The notes beneath the pieces are model-generated. The model worked only from the letters and a program-made list of their open reading frames with translations, made no database searches and was not told the origin of the DNA. Positions 8,590 through 17,501 of a stretch of 64,000 bases of DNA are shown here, one piece after another. Origin of the DNA: Firmicutes bacterium ADurb.Bin153 (GTDB lineage Bacteria > Bacillota > DTU025 > MWDF01). Numbering within the stretch: the first letter of the stretch is position 1; each line of letters starts with the position of its first letter. A program made the translations under genes and the position numbers. Location: assembly GCA_002070415.1 (NCBI GenBank), contig MWDF01000008.1, forward strand, positions 1 to 64,000, given 5' to 3'.

Positions 8590-8616
8590 AAAAAGGCACC
8601 GGGCAAACCCGGTGCC
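8590..8616 (-). terminator. Rho-independent terminator of second DeoR gene
   Basis: Perfect 9-bp stem GGCACCGGG / CCCGGTGCC (8595-8603, 8608-8616) with a four-base loop, followed on the minus strand by five T residues. It lies 25 bases past the stop of the second DeoR gene and ends the uxaA-like/DeoR transcription unit. Confidence 0.9.
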
Positions 8617-8641
8617 GATCCAAGACAAGGGATCCTTTGGC

Positions 8642-9412
8642 CTACTCGGCTACGATAACCTCCAACCCGGCGTTTCTGAGAAGGCTGATCTTAGCCGGAT
8701 CCGACTTGCTGTCGGTAATGATGGTGTCTATCGAACTTATCGGGGTCACTCTTACGGGTGCTACCCTGCCCAGTTTCGTATGGTCCACGACCAATACTTT
8801 TTTACTTGCCGAATCGATGGCAATCTTCTTTATCTCCACTTCATCCAGGTTATAATCGGTGACACCCTTGTCGATAGATACACCGCCGATGCTGATGAAG
8901 CATATGGAAACGTTGAAATCCCTCAGGACCCTTTTGGGTATCATGCCGACAAGGGACAGCTCCGAGTTCCTTAGTACTCCCCCGGGCACGATCGTCCTGA
9001 TGTTGGGTTGTTTGGCGAGTTCCATCACATGTGGCAGCCAGTAGGTTATGACGGTGACATCCTTTTTATTACCCAGGTGTCTGCTTATATCCAGGAGGGT
9101 AGTGCCCACATCAAGGAATACGACGTCCCCGTCTTTTATAAGAGCTGCCGCCTGCTTGCATATCGCCCTCTTCTCTTCCGTATTCTCCCTGAGCCTTATC
9201 ACATAGGACGGTTCGTATTCTTCGGTATGTACAGGCTCCGCCCACCCGTGCGACCTCTTTAGCCTGCCTTCCAACTCCAGGCAGCTGAGATCCCTGCGGA
9301 CGGTCATGGATGATACCTGCAGCAAATCACCCAATTCCTTTACCGAAACAGGGTTGCCGTTCTTAAGGATGTCTACGATGAGCCTCTTCCTTTGCGATGA
9401 TGACATTGCCAT
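8642..9412 (-). CDS. DeoR-family transcriptional regulator (second copy)
   Basis: 256 residues, same architecture as the copy at 7417-8223. Winged helix PVSVKELGDLLQVSSMTVRRDLSCLELEGRLKRSHG lies at about 18-53, and the sensor domain has FLDVGTTLLDISRHL and FISIGGVSIDKGVTDYN. Both copies share the stretches MTVRRDL or MTIRRDL, EYEPSY and RNSELSL or RNAELSL, so they are paralogues. This copy follows the split dehydratase genes by about 250 bases and ends at a strong terminator, so it probably controls that locus. Confidence 0.93.
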   Translation of the reverse strand: MAMSSSQRKRLIVDILKNGNPVSVKELGDLLQVSSMTVRRDLSCLELEGRLKRSHGWAEPVHTEEYEPSYVIRLRENTEEKRAICKQAAALIKDGDVVFLDVGTTLLDISRHLGNKKDVTVITYWLPHVMELAKQPNIRTIVPGGVLRNSELSLVGMIPKRVLRDFNVSICFISIGGVSIDKGVTDYNLDEVEIKKIAIDSASKKVLVVDHTKLGRVAPVRVTPISSIDTIITDSKSDPAKISLLRNAGLEVIVAE

Positions 9413-9664
9413 AAATCAAACCTCATTTGACCAGTTCATTGCCACCATCGTTTATGATCGCTATAAAAGAGATTGGTTCGGTGATGACAAATTTCGAAAC
9501 AAATATAGACTATCAAATTTTCATGCATTTCGGAACTATGTCTTCAAGGAGACAAATTAGTTCGATATGACTTCATTGTAACATTTTCCCATACAATACA
9601 CCCGCATACTTAATATGCATCTAGTATCGTAGCATTGCATAATGTGAAGTACCCGCTTGATGAA

Positions 9665-9955
9665 TCAGTCCTTGTGGCACCTTGCGCTTTTTACGTTGTG
9701 GATATGTACGTGCTCTCCGGTTTCTATCGAAAATGTAGCTATGCCTATGCATTCGCCGTAGCGCATTATCTTGTCACCCGAAGCTATAGGCCTTAAAGCG
9801 AACTTGTGGCCGAACGGTATGCTGTCCTTTATCCTTATTTGTTCCCCTCGCGAAGCCATAGATGCACACGACACATCCTGGCCGGCATTAATGTCCTTGA
9901 TAGCTATGCCCACATTGTCGATCGGATTATGTATAATGTAAGCTTTCTCCAACAA
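9665..9955 (-). CDS. UxaA/SuyA-type SAF-domain small subunit
   Basis: 96-residue SAF domain, the part that forms the N terminus of full-length altronate dehydratase (UxaA) or the separate small subunit SuyA of sulfolactate sulfo-lyase. Typical features are NPIDNVGIAIKDINAGQDV (about 10-28), IPFGHKFALRPIASGDKIMRYGECIG (about 46-71) and the C-terminal GEHVHIHNVKS with the His-x-His-Asn metal/substrate site. TTG start with GGGGGAG upstream. It lies 12 bases after the large-subunit gene. Hydro-lyase acting on a sugar acid or on sulfolactate is the likely role; sequence alone does not decide. Confidence 0.87.
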   Translation of the reverse strand: MLEKAYIIHNPIDNVGIAIKDINAGQDVSCASMASRGEQIRIKDSIPFGHKFALRPIASGDKIMRYGECIGIATFSIETGEHVHIHNVKSARCHKD

Positions 9956-9967
9956 TATGCACTCCCC

Positions 9968-11146
9968 CTAGATGGTAGGCAACAGCCTGTCTATCGCAAA
10001 GTCGTCCTGGCCCAGAATTTCCGATTTTGTCCTTCTGCCAGAAGCTACCTTGATCATAAAATCATAGATCCTCTCTCCGACGAGCTCTATCGTCTCCGAG
10101 CCTTCGACCACCGTGCCTGCGTTGATGTCGATGCAGTCCCTCATGTTCTCGTAAGCCCTGCTGTTGCTCGATATCTTTATGACCGGAGCTATGGCGCAGC
10201 CTGCTGGTGTGCCCCTTCCCGTTGAAAACAGCACTATCTGTGCACCGCCGGCGACCATCCCGCTTACGGATCGAATGTCATCTCCCGTTGTGTCCATTAT
10301 GCTAAGGCCTGCGCACTGTACTCTTTCTGCGTAATCGTATGCTGCGTTTACTTCTCTCGTACCGCCTTTATGTATGCATCCGAGAGACTTCTCCTCTATA
10401 GTAGTGAGCCCGCCCGTCATGTTGCCGGGCGACGGTTGCGCACCACGTATGTCCTCCCCGGCGCTTATTGCCAGGTCCTCGACTGCTCTTACTATTCTCA
10501 AGATTTCGACGCCGACATTGTCGGCTGCTCCGCGTCTTGCGAGCACGTGCTCCGCTCCGATGAACTCGGGCGTCTCCGAGAGTATCGCCTTTCCTCCCGC
10601 ACCGACGATCAAATCCACCGCCGCCCCTATCGAAGGATTGGCTGAAACCCCAGACATCGCGTCCGAACCTCCGCACTCCGTCCCGACAACCAGCCTGTCA
10701 GCGGGAACCGGGACCCTTGCAGCCTTCGATGCCTCTTCGACAAGAGACCTGAGTATCTGCCTGCCTTTTCTTATCGTATTCCTTATGCCGTGCTCATCCT
10801 GGATTACCAAGACCTCCACCCTCTTGCCGGATTTGCCTATCACCTCGGCAAGCTCAGAGGGTATAACCTGCTCACATCCCAGGCCTACCACCAGGACGGA
10901 GTGTACATTGGGGTTCGTGCCCATCCCGACCATGGTCCTTAATGTGCGGTGATAGTCTCTGCCGATATGTCCGCAGCCATGTTCGTTGTAAAGCGCGACC
11001 GCACCTTTGATACCCTGTGCAATCTTTCTGGATGTGTGTGATGAACAAATTACGCTGGGCAGCACAAGGACATGGTTCCTTATTCCGACTGTGCCGTCCG
11101 CCCTTAGATATCCCATGAACTGCTTTTCGATCTTCCTTTTCCCCAT
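9968..11146 (-). CDS. UxaA/SuyB-type large subunit (altronate dehydratase / sulfolactate lyase family)
   Basis: 392 residues matching the C-terminal catalytic part of the UxaA family. Seen motifs: GYLRADGTVGIRNHVLVLPSV (about 12-32), VVGLGCEQ, GTECGGSDAMSGVSANPSIGAA (about 150-171), EKSLGCIHKGGT and FSTGRGTPAGCAIAPVIKISSN. Conserved Cys residues in GTECGGSD and the GLGCE region are probable iron ligands. ATG start with GGAGG. The product would pair with the SAF subunit encoded just downstream. Family members remove water or sulfite from the C2-C3 position of sugar or sulfo acids. A near-perfect palindrome at 11209-11232 lies upstream. Confidence 0.88.
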   Translation of the reverse strand: MGKRKIEKQFMGYLRADGTVGIRNHVLVLPSVICSSHTSRKIAQGIKGAVALYNEHGCGHIGRDYHRTLRTMVGMGTNPNVHSVLVVGLGCEQVIPSELAEVIGKSGKRVEVLVIQDEHGIRNTIRKGRQILRSLVEEASKAARVPVPADRLVVGTECGGSDAMSGVSANPSIGAAVDLIVGAGGKAILSETPEFIGAEHVLARRGAADNVGVEILRIVRAVEDLAISAGEDIRGAQPSPGNMTGGLTTIEEKSLGCIHKGGTREVNAAYDYAERVQCAGLSIMDTTGDDIRSVSGMVAGGAQIVLFSTGRGTPAGCAIAPVIKISSNSRAYENMRDCIDINAGTVVEGSETIELVGERIYDFMIKVASGRRTKSEILGQDDFAIDRLLPTI

Positions 11147-11569
11147 GCTAACCTCCGGTTTGTTGCTCCTTTTGTTCTGCTAGCGCCCATCTTCAAATGG
11201 TTCTCGTGCCGGTCTCGTCATGACAAGACCGGGCCGTTAAATGCCATATTACGAGGTTTTTGTAGATTATACCAGATGATCGGCCATAACGGCCTAGATC
11301 ATGCCCTCTTGCCGCTTACGCGTTCTTCACGGACGAATCCGGACCTGTCGGTGGCTGATGCGATTATGGCAGGCAGTCGATGTACCGTTTCATTCTTCCA
11401 TAGTTGGCTTAATGTTCACCCTCGCGAAACACACCCGTAACGTAAGGGCGCTAACCTTTACTTGTAATCGGTTATGGGGTGTTCCTCAAGGGAACTGTAA
11501 AACGGGTACTGTCCATAAAGGCACAGTAATCATCGGAACAAAGTATGAGATTAAAGAGGAGCTGATAGA
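11147..11569. other. Divergent promoter region
   Basis: Region between the minus-strand split dehydratase genes and the plus-strand carbohydrate-binding protein gene. Besides the palindrome at 11209-11232 it contains no gene that I can support; a 90-codon plus-strand frame here lacks a ribosome-binding site and overlaps the following start. Confidence 0.55.
11209..11232. promoter_or_regulatory. 24-bp near-perfect palindrome upstream of uxaA-like gene
   Basis: CCGGTCT at 11209-11215 pairs with AGACCGG at 11226-11232, and the centre GTCATGAC is itself palindromic, leaving one mismatched position per arm. It lies 63 bases upstream of the minus-strand start. No T-tract follows on either strand, so a protein-binding operator is likelier than a terminator. 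Confidence 0.45.
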
Positions 11570-12604
11570 ATGAAGAAGTCTTTGATAGCGGGACTGATAC
11601 TACTAATAGCGATTGTGTTTGCCGCAACCGGCGCTTCTGCGGCCGGTACGGACGAATCAGCGATTACCAGGATCACCCTAGGCAGCAAGATCACAATATC
11701 GGGAACTGGCGCCACGATAAACGGCTCCGACGTGGAGATAACCGAAGGCGGCTCATACAGCATTGCGGGTACTCTTAAAGGCGGCGTGATAAGAGTAACA
11801 ACAATGGATGCGGTCTTTATCGAGCTCGATGGCGCTTCCGTGAAGAACTCGGACGGACCCGTCCTTACTTCAAACGGGGATGTGACTATCGACCTCAAGT
11901 CCTGGACTTGCAGTACGCTTGCCAATACTAATTACGATGCGGAAGACGAAGTCGTATCCGTGGGCGGCAATCTGGTCATCATGGGCAGCGGCCTTCTGGA
12001 GGTACTGGGCAATTACTGCAGCGGCATATCCGTTTCCGGGGATGTGACCGTTTCGGACGGCACGATAAAGCTTTACGCGCTCAACGACGGCATTTCCGGC
12101 CGAGGGGAGATAAGTCTCAACGGCGGGTCTATAGCCGTAGACTGTGACGGCAAGGGCATCTACTCGAAGGGCGAACTGACAATAACCGGCGGAAAGGTCA
12201 TATCGGTCGGGGGGGCCGGCGACGGGGAAGGCGGCCTCCTATCTGATGTGGGTCTGAAGGTCACCGGGGGTACGGTGATAGCCACGGGCAATAAGATTGC
12301 GGCCAACACAGGCTCAACACAGACCTCGATCTACGCCGAGACCGGCGCTAGGATGGACGCGGGTGACTGCTTCTATATCATGTACGACTCGGAAGGCATG
12401 TTCGCATTCGCGCCCAGCAACGCTTACTCGAACCTATACTACAGTTCCGCCGACCTGGTGGAAGGGGAGACCTACGACATTCACGTGGGCGGTAAGATCA
12501 AGAACATGTTCAGCAACACCATATACACGAGCACCCGATATTTCTCTGGAGTACAGGACATTGTACTCAGCGAAGAAGCTAAGCTGGGCGCGACCGGCCT
12601 ATGA
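11570..12604 (+). CDS. Secreted carbohydrate-binding protein, Cthe_2159 type
   Basis: 344 residues with a clear signal peptide (MKKSLIAGLILLIAIVFAATGASAA, cleavage near 24-25). The rest consists of repeated short beta turns such as ITISGTGATING, VTIDLKSWTC, GLLEVLGNYCSGISVSGDVTVSDG and GEISLNGGSIAVDCDGKG. These fit the right-handed beta-helix carbohydrate-binding family typified by Clostridium thermocellum Cthe_2159, which binds polygalacturonate. The C terminus YDIHVGGKIKNMFSNTIY lacks a sortase or other anchor. GAGGAG lies before the ATG. No catalytic residues are recognisable. Placement beside a uronate/sugar-acid dehydratase locus fits a role with pectin-like or acidic sugar ligands, which is inference. 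Confidence 0.8.
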   Translation: MKKSLIAGLILLIAIVFAATGASAAGTDESAITRITLGSKITISGTGATINGSDVEITEGGSYSIAGTLKGGVIRVTTMDAVFIELDGASVKNSDGPVLTSNGDVTIDLKSWTCSTLANTNYDAEDEVVSVGGNLVIMGSGLLEVLGNYCSGISVSGDVTVSDGTIKLYALNDGISGRGEISLNGGSIAVDCDGKGIYSKGELTITGGKVISVGGAGDGEGGLLSDVGLKVTGGTVIATGNKIAANTGSTQTSIYAETGARMDAGDCFYIMYDSEGMFAFAPSNAYSNLYYSSADLVEGETYDIHVGGKIKNMFSNTIYTSTRYFSGVQDIVLSEEAKLGATGL

Positions 12605-12677
12605 TGAACAGGAAGATATTTCAAGCGCCAACGCGGAAGGCCTGGCTGCCATAGGAACCTTCGACGGCCATATAGGT

Positions 12678-12717
12678 GACGGGCCGCTTAGTGACATCAA
12701 GTCATAAGCGGCCCGTC
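12678..12717. terminator. Hairpin between convergent genes
   Basis: Perfect 13-bp inverted repeat (12678-12690 and 12705-12717, core GACGGGCCGCTTA) with a 14-base loop, between the plus-strand secreted-protein gene and the convergent livF. It could stop transcription in both directions, but neither side has a good T-tract. Confidence 0.65.
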
Positions 12718-12738
12718 GTCCCTATACGCTCCAGTATA

Positions 12739-13440
12739 CTATCTGCCCAGGTAAGCCTTCTTTACAGTCGGATCCTTCGCGAGGTCCGAGCATTTCGCCT
12801 CCATCACGATGCGTCCCGTCTCGAGTACGTAGCCCCTATGGGCGGTCTTCAGCGCCTGGTAGGCGTTCTGTTCGACCAGCAGTATGGTGGCGTCCTTGGC
12901 TATCTCGGATATCTCCCTGTAGATCTCCTGTACCAGCACGGGCGCAAGGCCCATGGAAGGCTCGTCCAGCAGGAGCAGCTTGGGCTTCGACATCATCGCC
13001 CTGCCGATGCAAAGCATCTGCTGTTCTCCTCCCGAAAGGGTCCCAGCAAGCTGCAGGCGCCTTTCCTCAAGTCTCGGGAAGATGTGGAATACCCTGTCCC
13101 TGTCCTTTTCTATCTCCTTGTAGTCCTTCCTGAGGAAGGCGCCGAGCCTGAGGTTCTGCTCCACGGTAAGGTCGTAGAATATCCTGCGCCCTTCAGGCGC
13201 GTGCCCGATGCCCGCGGCGACGATGTTGTGGGGCGCCATCTTCACCAGGTTGTTCCCGTTGAAGGCGATGCTTCCCGACCTGGAAGGCACTATGCCGGAT
13301 ATCGTCCTAAGGAGGGTCGACTTGCCGGCCCCGTTCGCGCCGATTATCGTGACTATCTCGCCTTCCTCGACATTGATGGACACCGCGTCCAGGGCATGGA
13401 TCCCGCCGTAATAGACATGCAGGTTCTCAATCTTCAACAT
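12739..13440 (-). CDS. livF: LIV ABC transporter ATPase LivF
   Basis: ATP-binding subunit, 233 residues. Walker A GANGAGKST (about 33-41), signature LSGGEQQML (about 134-142), Walker B LLLLDEPSMGLAP (about 154-166), switch His region ILLVEQN. The short LivF form lacks the extra C-terminal region of LivG. ATG start follows GAGGAG and overlaps the end of livG by 14 bases. Last gene of the complete LIV operon at 12739-17501. Confidence 0.95.
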   Translation of the reverse strand: MLKIENLHVYYGGIHALDAVSINVEEGEIVTIIGANGAGKSTLLRTISGIVPSRSGSIAFNGNNLVKMAPHNIVAAGIGHAPEGRRIFYDLTVEQNLRLGAFLRKDYKEIEKDRDRVFHIFPRLEERRLQLAGTLSGGEQQMLCIGRAMMSKPKLLLLDEPSMGLAPVLVQEIYREISEIAKDATILLVEQNAYQALKTAHRGYVLETGRIVMEAKCSDLAKDPTVKKAYLGR

Positions 13441-14206
13441 CTTCCTGCTCCTCCCCGAGGTACGCCTCGATTACTTTGGGATCGTTCTGGATCTCGGAAG
13501 CCGTGCCGTCCGTAAGGAGCTTGCCGAAGTTCAGCACGTACATGCGCTCGCATATGTTCATGATCACGTCCATGTGGTGCTCGATTATGAGTATGGTGGT
13601 CTTGAACTCGTTCTTGACCTTCCTGATGAAATCGATCAGCTCCACGCATTCCTGGGGGTTCATGCCCGCAGCAGGTTCGTCCAGCAGCAGCAGCGACGGC
13701 TTCAACGCAAGCGCCCTTGCGATCTCCACTCGCCTTTGCATGCCGTAAGGAAGACTCGCGGATAGCTCGTCCTTCCTGTCCAGGAGGCCGACCATGCCGA
13801 GCAGCTTCTCGGCGTCTTCGCGGCATTCCTTCTCCCGCCTCTCGTAGAGGCCGGTATGCAGCATCGAATGGACCAGGCTGTAAGGAATCCTCAGATGGCC
13901 CGCCGTCCTTATGTTGTCATACACGGTAAGGCCCTTGAACAGCCTTATGTTCTGGAACGTCCTCACTATGCCAAGCTCGGCTATCTGGTTGGGTTTCATG
14001 TTCACTATGTTCTTGCCTTTGAACGTTATCGAACCCGTATCCGGCATGTAGACTCCCGTTATCAAGTTGAACACGGTCGTCTTGCCCGCGCCGTTGGGTC
14101 CTATTAGCCCTACTATCTCGCCTTCGTCGACATGAAGGTTGACCCTGTCGACCGCGGTAAGGCCTCCGAACTTTATCGTGAGGTTCTCTACATTGAAGAA
14201 CGACAT
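13427..14206 (-). CDS. livG: LIV ABC transporter ATPase LivG
   Basis: 259 residues. Walker A GPNGAGKTT (about 37-45), signature SLPYGMQRRVE (the LivG-type variant of LSGGQ, about 153-163), Walker B LLLLDEPAAGMNP (about 175-187), ILIIEHHMDVIM switch region, and the LivG C terminus DGTASEIQNDPKVIEAYLGEE. The ATG at 14206 is preferred over one two codons earlier because AAGGAGGT then sits seven bases upstream. It follows livM with the start next to its stop. Confidence 0.95.
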   Translation of the reverse strand: MSFFNVENLTIKFGGLTAVDRVNLHVDEGEIVGLIGPNGAGKTTVFNLITGVYMPDTGSITFKGKNIVNMKPNQIAELGIVRTFQNIRLFKGLTVYDNIRTAGHLRIPYSLVHSMLHTGLYERREKECREDAEKLLGMVGLLDRKDELSASLPYGMQRRVEIARALALKPSLLLLDEPAAGMNPQECVELIDFIRKVKNEFKTTILIIEHHMDVIMNICERMYVLNFGKLLTDGTASEIQNDPKVIEAYLGEEQEDVED

Positions 14207-14208
14207 GG

Positions 14209-15216
14209 TCATACCTCCTTCTTCTGTAGTTTTCTAAACAGCTTGGTCTTGCAGATGCTCTCCCATGTCAGCTCCTTGCGGCCGATCAGGCCCTGCGGCC
14301 TTGTAAGCATGATCAGCAGGAACATGACCGCGTAGAACACCGTCCAGCCCTTCTTGACGAACGCGCCCGCGGCCACGAGGCCCCACGAGCCGAACACGGT
14401 CGCGAGGTTCCTGAATACTTCGGGCAACAGTGTGATGCCCAGGGCGCCGGCTATGGAACCCGTCAAGCTCCCTATGCCGCCCAGGATGACCATGGAGATC
14501 ACCTCGACGGTTTTCTGGTAGTTGAATATGTCGGGGTGCAGGTACATCATGTAGTGTCCGATCAGGGCCCCGCCGATTCCGGCGAAGAACGAGGAGATGA
14601 CGAACGCCATGATCTTGAAGGACGTTGTGTCTATCCCGACCGAACGGGCGGCTATCTCGTCTTCCTTGACGGACACGAACGACCTGCCGTGCTTGGAATG
14701 CACCAGGTTCGTGATCAGCCACAGGGTCACCACCAGCGTCACCGCCGTAACCGGCAGGGTCGCCTTGAACGGGACGCCCGCCAGGCCGAGGCCTCCTCCG
14801 GTCAGTTTGACCGTGTTGTTCAGTATCGCTGTGATGATGTACTGGAAGCCCAGCGTGACAACCGACAGGTAGTCACCGACCAGCCTAAGCGACGGGAAGC
14901 CTATCAGGAAACCCGCGAAGCCGGAAAGCGTGCCCCCGGCTATCAGAGACGGCACGAAAGGCCAGTTGAGCTTCATCATGAGAAGCGCCGAGGTATACGC
15001 GCCGATGGCCATGAAGCCGGCGTGGCCCATGCTGAACTGTCCGGTGAACCCCGCTACGAGGTTCCAGCTCAGGGCAAGTATCGCGTTGATGCAGAATATC
15101 GTGAGTATGCCTACGGGGTAAGCGGGCAGGTTCTGCCTGAAGTACGTCGCGAGCCCCCAGGCCACCAGCACCTGTATCACCAATGCCCCTAACCTTTTCA
15201 AGAAGCCACTACTCAT
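14209..15216 (-). CDS. livM: LIV ABC transporter permease LivM
   Basis: 335-residue inner-membrane permease. The ATG at 15216 begins MSSGFLKRLGALVIQVLVAWGL and lies four bases after the livH stop; the longer open frame upstream would overlap livH and reads as low-complexity basic sequence, so it was left out. LivM signature GFTGQFSMGHAGFMAIGAYTSAL (about 53-75) and coupling loop GRSFVSVKEDEIAARSVGID (about 175-194) are visible. Pairs with LivH. Confidence 0.93.
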   Translation of the reverse strand: MSSGFLKRLGALVIQVLVAWGLATYFRQNLPAYPVGILTIFCINAILALSWNLVAGFTGQFSMGHAGFMAIGAYTSALLMMKLNWPFVPSLIAGGTLSGFAGFLIGFPSLRLVGDYLSVVTLGFQYIITAILNNTVKLTGGGLGLAGVPFKATLPVTAVTLVVTLWLITNLVHSKHGRSFVSVKEDEIAARSVGIDTTSFKIMAFVISSFFAGIGGALIGHYMMYLHPDIFNYQKTVEVISMVILGGIGSLTGSIAGALGITLLPEVFRNLATVFGSWGLVAAGAFVKKGWTVFYAVMFLLIMLTRPQGLIGRKELTWESICKTKLFRKLQKKEV

Positions 15217-15220
15217 ACCG

Positions 15221-16102
15221 CTACACCTTCTCTTTCGTGCCCTTGCCGAATATGCCCGAGGGCTTGAACAGCAAGACCAGCACCAGAAGTATGAATGCGA
15301 TGGCGTCCTTGAAGTTCGAGGAGATGTAGCCAGCCCCGAAGGTCTCAAGTAAGCCGATCAGGTACCCTCCGACATAGGCTCCCTGTATGCTTCCTATGCC
15401 GCCGAGGACGGCCGCAGAGAACGATTTGAGCCCGAAAAGGCCTCCCAGCGCGGGATTGACGCTGAATTTCATCCCTATCAGAAGGCCCGCCGTGCTGGCC
15501 ATCACTCCGGCGAGGAAGAAGGTTACCGATATCGCCCTGTTAACATTTATTCCCATCAACGAGGACGCGTCCCTGTCCATGGACACGGCCTTTATGGAAA
15601 GCCCGACAAGCGTCCTGTTCACGAAGAACCAAAGGGCCAACATCAGTATGATTGCCCCTACGACGAGCAATATGTCTACCGGCGGTATCAGGACTTCACC
15701 CAGCTGTATCGGTATGCCGGACATTATTCTCGGGTAGATGTGGAAGTCCGCGGAGAAATAGACCACGATGGCATTCTCCACCAACAGCGAAATTCCGATA
15801 GAGGTTATTAGCATGTTCAGCCGGGGGGCGTTCTTTATCCGGAGCCTCTTGTAGATCTGCTGCTCCGTCAGCATGGAGAATAACCCGGAAAGCACCATGC
15901 TCAGCCCCATGGCCACCTGGAATGGAACGACCTTTTGAAGTGCGATCAAAAGAGCTATATACGCCCCCAGCGTGAGGATGGACCCGTGGGCGAAGTTGAT
16001 GAACTTCAAGACCCCGAACACGAGGGTGTACCCGACGGCCACCAAGGCGTACACGCTGCCGATGGACAGCCCGTTCCACAATTGTTGCAGAAACTCTCCC
16101 AT
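15221..16102 (-). CDS. livH: LIV ABC transporter permease LivH
   Basis: 293-residue permease with the start MGEFLQQLWNGLSIGSVYAL, the LivH segment FGVLKFINFAHGSILTLGAYIAL (about 29-51) and the coupling loop LVGLSIKAVSMDRDASSLMGINV. About eight membrane segments. ATG start with AAGGAGAG upstream. First membrane-subunit gene after the binding protein, from which it is separated by a strong hairpin. This transporter has no catabolic genes attached and is the best candidate for a genuine branched-chain amino acid importer in the window. Confidence 0.94.
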   Translation of the reverse strand: MGEFLQQLWNGLSIGSVYALVAVGYTLVFGVLKFINFAHGSILTLGAYIALLIALQKVVPFQVAMGLSMVLSGLFSMLTEQQIYKRLRIKNAPRLNMLITSIGISLLVENAIVVYFSADFHIYPRIMSGIPIQLGEVLIPPVDILLVVGAIILMLALWFFVNRTLVGLSIKAVSMDRDASSLMGINVNRAISVTFFLAGVMASTAGLLIGMKFSVNPALGGLFGLKSFSAAVLGGIGSIQGAYVGGYLIGLLETFGAGYISSNFKDAIAFILLVLVLLFKPSGIFGKGTKEKV

Positions 16103-16248
16103 CCAAACTCTCCTTCCGATGCAAGCAGCAAATCAGGCGTTTCTCTTCCGGGATCCCGGGATCGGGGCCCGATTTGCGATATCGTCTTTCGATAATCACC
16201 GCTTGTTTGTAAGGGCGGTCCTTTAAAGGAACCTCTTTACAAATACGA

Positions 16249-16283
16249 GTGCCCTGCGGCTCGGTTGGCCGGCCGCAGGGCAC
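16249..16283 (-). terminator. Intercistronic hairpin after binding-protein gene
   Basis: Perfect 12-bp stem GTGCCCTGCGGC / GCCGCAGGGCAC (16249-16260, 16272-16283), eleven-base loop, 28 bases past the binding-protein stop and before livH. Weakly T-rich sequence follows on the minus strand, so partial termination with read-through is likely. Confidence 0.65.
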
Positions 16284-16310
16284 GGCTGGTCTGGGACTTG
16301 CGGCCTGTTA

Positions 16311-17501
16311 TTACGGCTTTACTTTCTCGACGAAGGTGAAGCCTTTATCGTTGATCTTCACCACCAACACGGGCTTGTCGAGAGGGTTGTGGGTCTTGGG
16401 ATCCATCGTGAAGGTTCCGGACGGCACCGAGATGTCCTTGATGTTCTCAAGGGCGGCCCTTACGGCCTCCGGATTGGTGCTTCCGGCCTTCTTTATCGCT
16501 TCCGAGAGCACTATCATCGCTTCATAGGAGAAGCAGGCGTTGGAGTTCGGCTCGCTCTTGAATTCGCCTCTGTACTTGTTCGCGAACGCCATGGCCTTTG
16601 GATCCGGGTCGTCGTCGACGTACAGAGTGGTGAGATATGTGTTCCTGAGAGCGTCCAGTCCCGCAATTTCGATGATCTTCGGGGCGTGGGTCGAGTCGGT
16701 TCCCATGAACGGGATGTTCGACATGCCCAGCTCCAGCATCTGGCGGAGTATCAAGCCGTTGGCGTCATAGTTGTTGGGGCCTACGATTACGTCGGGCTTC
16801 AGGCCCTTTATCTTCGTAAGCTGCGGCTTGAAGTCCTGGGTGAGGTCCGGGAAGGTCTCCTCGCCGACTATCGTGCCGCCGAGTTTCTTGAACTGCTCGG
16901 TGAAGTACTGGGCCAGGCCCTTGCTGTAGTCCTGGGCGATGTTGTAAAGCAGGGCGGCCTTTGTCTTCTTGAGGGTGTTGTATACGAAATTCGCCGCGAC
17001 TTTGCCTTGGATCGAGTCGATGAAGCATGCGCGGAAATACCAGGGATTGAGCTTAGTGGTGTCGTTGGGGTCCATTACGACGTTGGGGTTCGTGCTGGTG
17101 GGTGCTATGGCCGGGCGCTTGAGCTCCATGAGCACGGGCCCTGCCGCTATCGAGTTGGAGCTTGCGATCTCTCCGAGGAGCGCTACTACCTTGTCCTGCT
17201 CGATCAACTTGCGTACGACGTTGGGGACGTTGACCTTGTTGGACTGGGTGTCCTCGTAAACCAGCTCTATCTTCATCCCGAGGACTCCGCCTGCGGCGTT
17301 GATGTCCTTTACCGCAAGGTCAGTACCGTTCTTGTTGAGCTGGCCCTTTGCGGCGTTCGCGCCGGTCAGGGGATAGAAGCAGCCGATCTTTATCGTGTTT
17401 TCGGCCGCCGAACCTACCAGTACCGTTGCCATGAGCGCGACCAATACTAGGATTGGCACTACTAAGCTGTGGATCTTCTTCGACCTAGAAACGTTAATCA
17501 A
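16311..17501 (-). CDS. Branched-chain amino acid-type substrate-binding protein
   Basis: 396-residue exported binding protein. The N terminus has a basic region (MINVSRSKKIH) and a hydrophobic core ending near residue 33 at GSAAEN. Mature start [18 protein letters not shown] and INAAGGVLGMKIELVYEDTQS are the LivJ/K family ligand-side motifs, with LLGEIASSNSIAAGPVL as the second loop. The start is TTG with AGGAGGTG upstream. First gene of a complete livHMGF operon. Confidence 0.93.
   Translation of the reverse strand: MINVSRSKKIHSLVVPILVLVALMATVLVGSAAENTIKIGCFYPLTGANAAKGQLNKNGTDLAVKDINAAGGVLGMKIELVYEDTQSNKVNVPNVVRKLIEQDKVVALLGEIASSNSIAAGPVLMELKRPAIAPTSTNPNVVMDPNDTTKLNPWYFRACFIDSIQGKVAANFVYNTLKKTKAALLYNIAQDYSKGLAQYFTEQFKKLGGTIVGEETFPDLTQDFKPQLTKIKGLKPDVIVGPNNYDANGLILRQMLELGMSNIPFMGTDSTHAPKIIEIAGLDALRNTYLTTLYVDDDPDPKAMAFANKYRGEFKSEPNSNACFSYEAMIVLSEAIKKAGSTNPEAVRAALENIKDISVPSGTFTMDPKTHNPLDKPVLVVKINDKGFTFVEKVKP

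Noticed and set aside
8489..8974. Plus-strand frame of 161 codons across the second DeoR terminator
   Set aside because: It runs through a clear terminator and then antisense through the DeoR gene.
11301..11573. Plus-strand 90-codon frame before the carbohydrate-binding protein
   Set aside because: No ribosome-binding site, overlaps the true start and has unlikely composition.
15217..15348. N-terminal extension of LivM at 14209-15216
   Set aside because: It overlaps livH and reads as Arg/Ser-rich sequence; the ATG at 15216 fits the family length.
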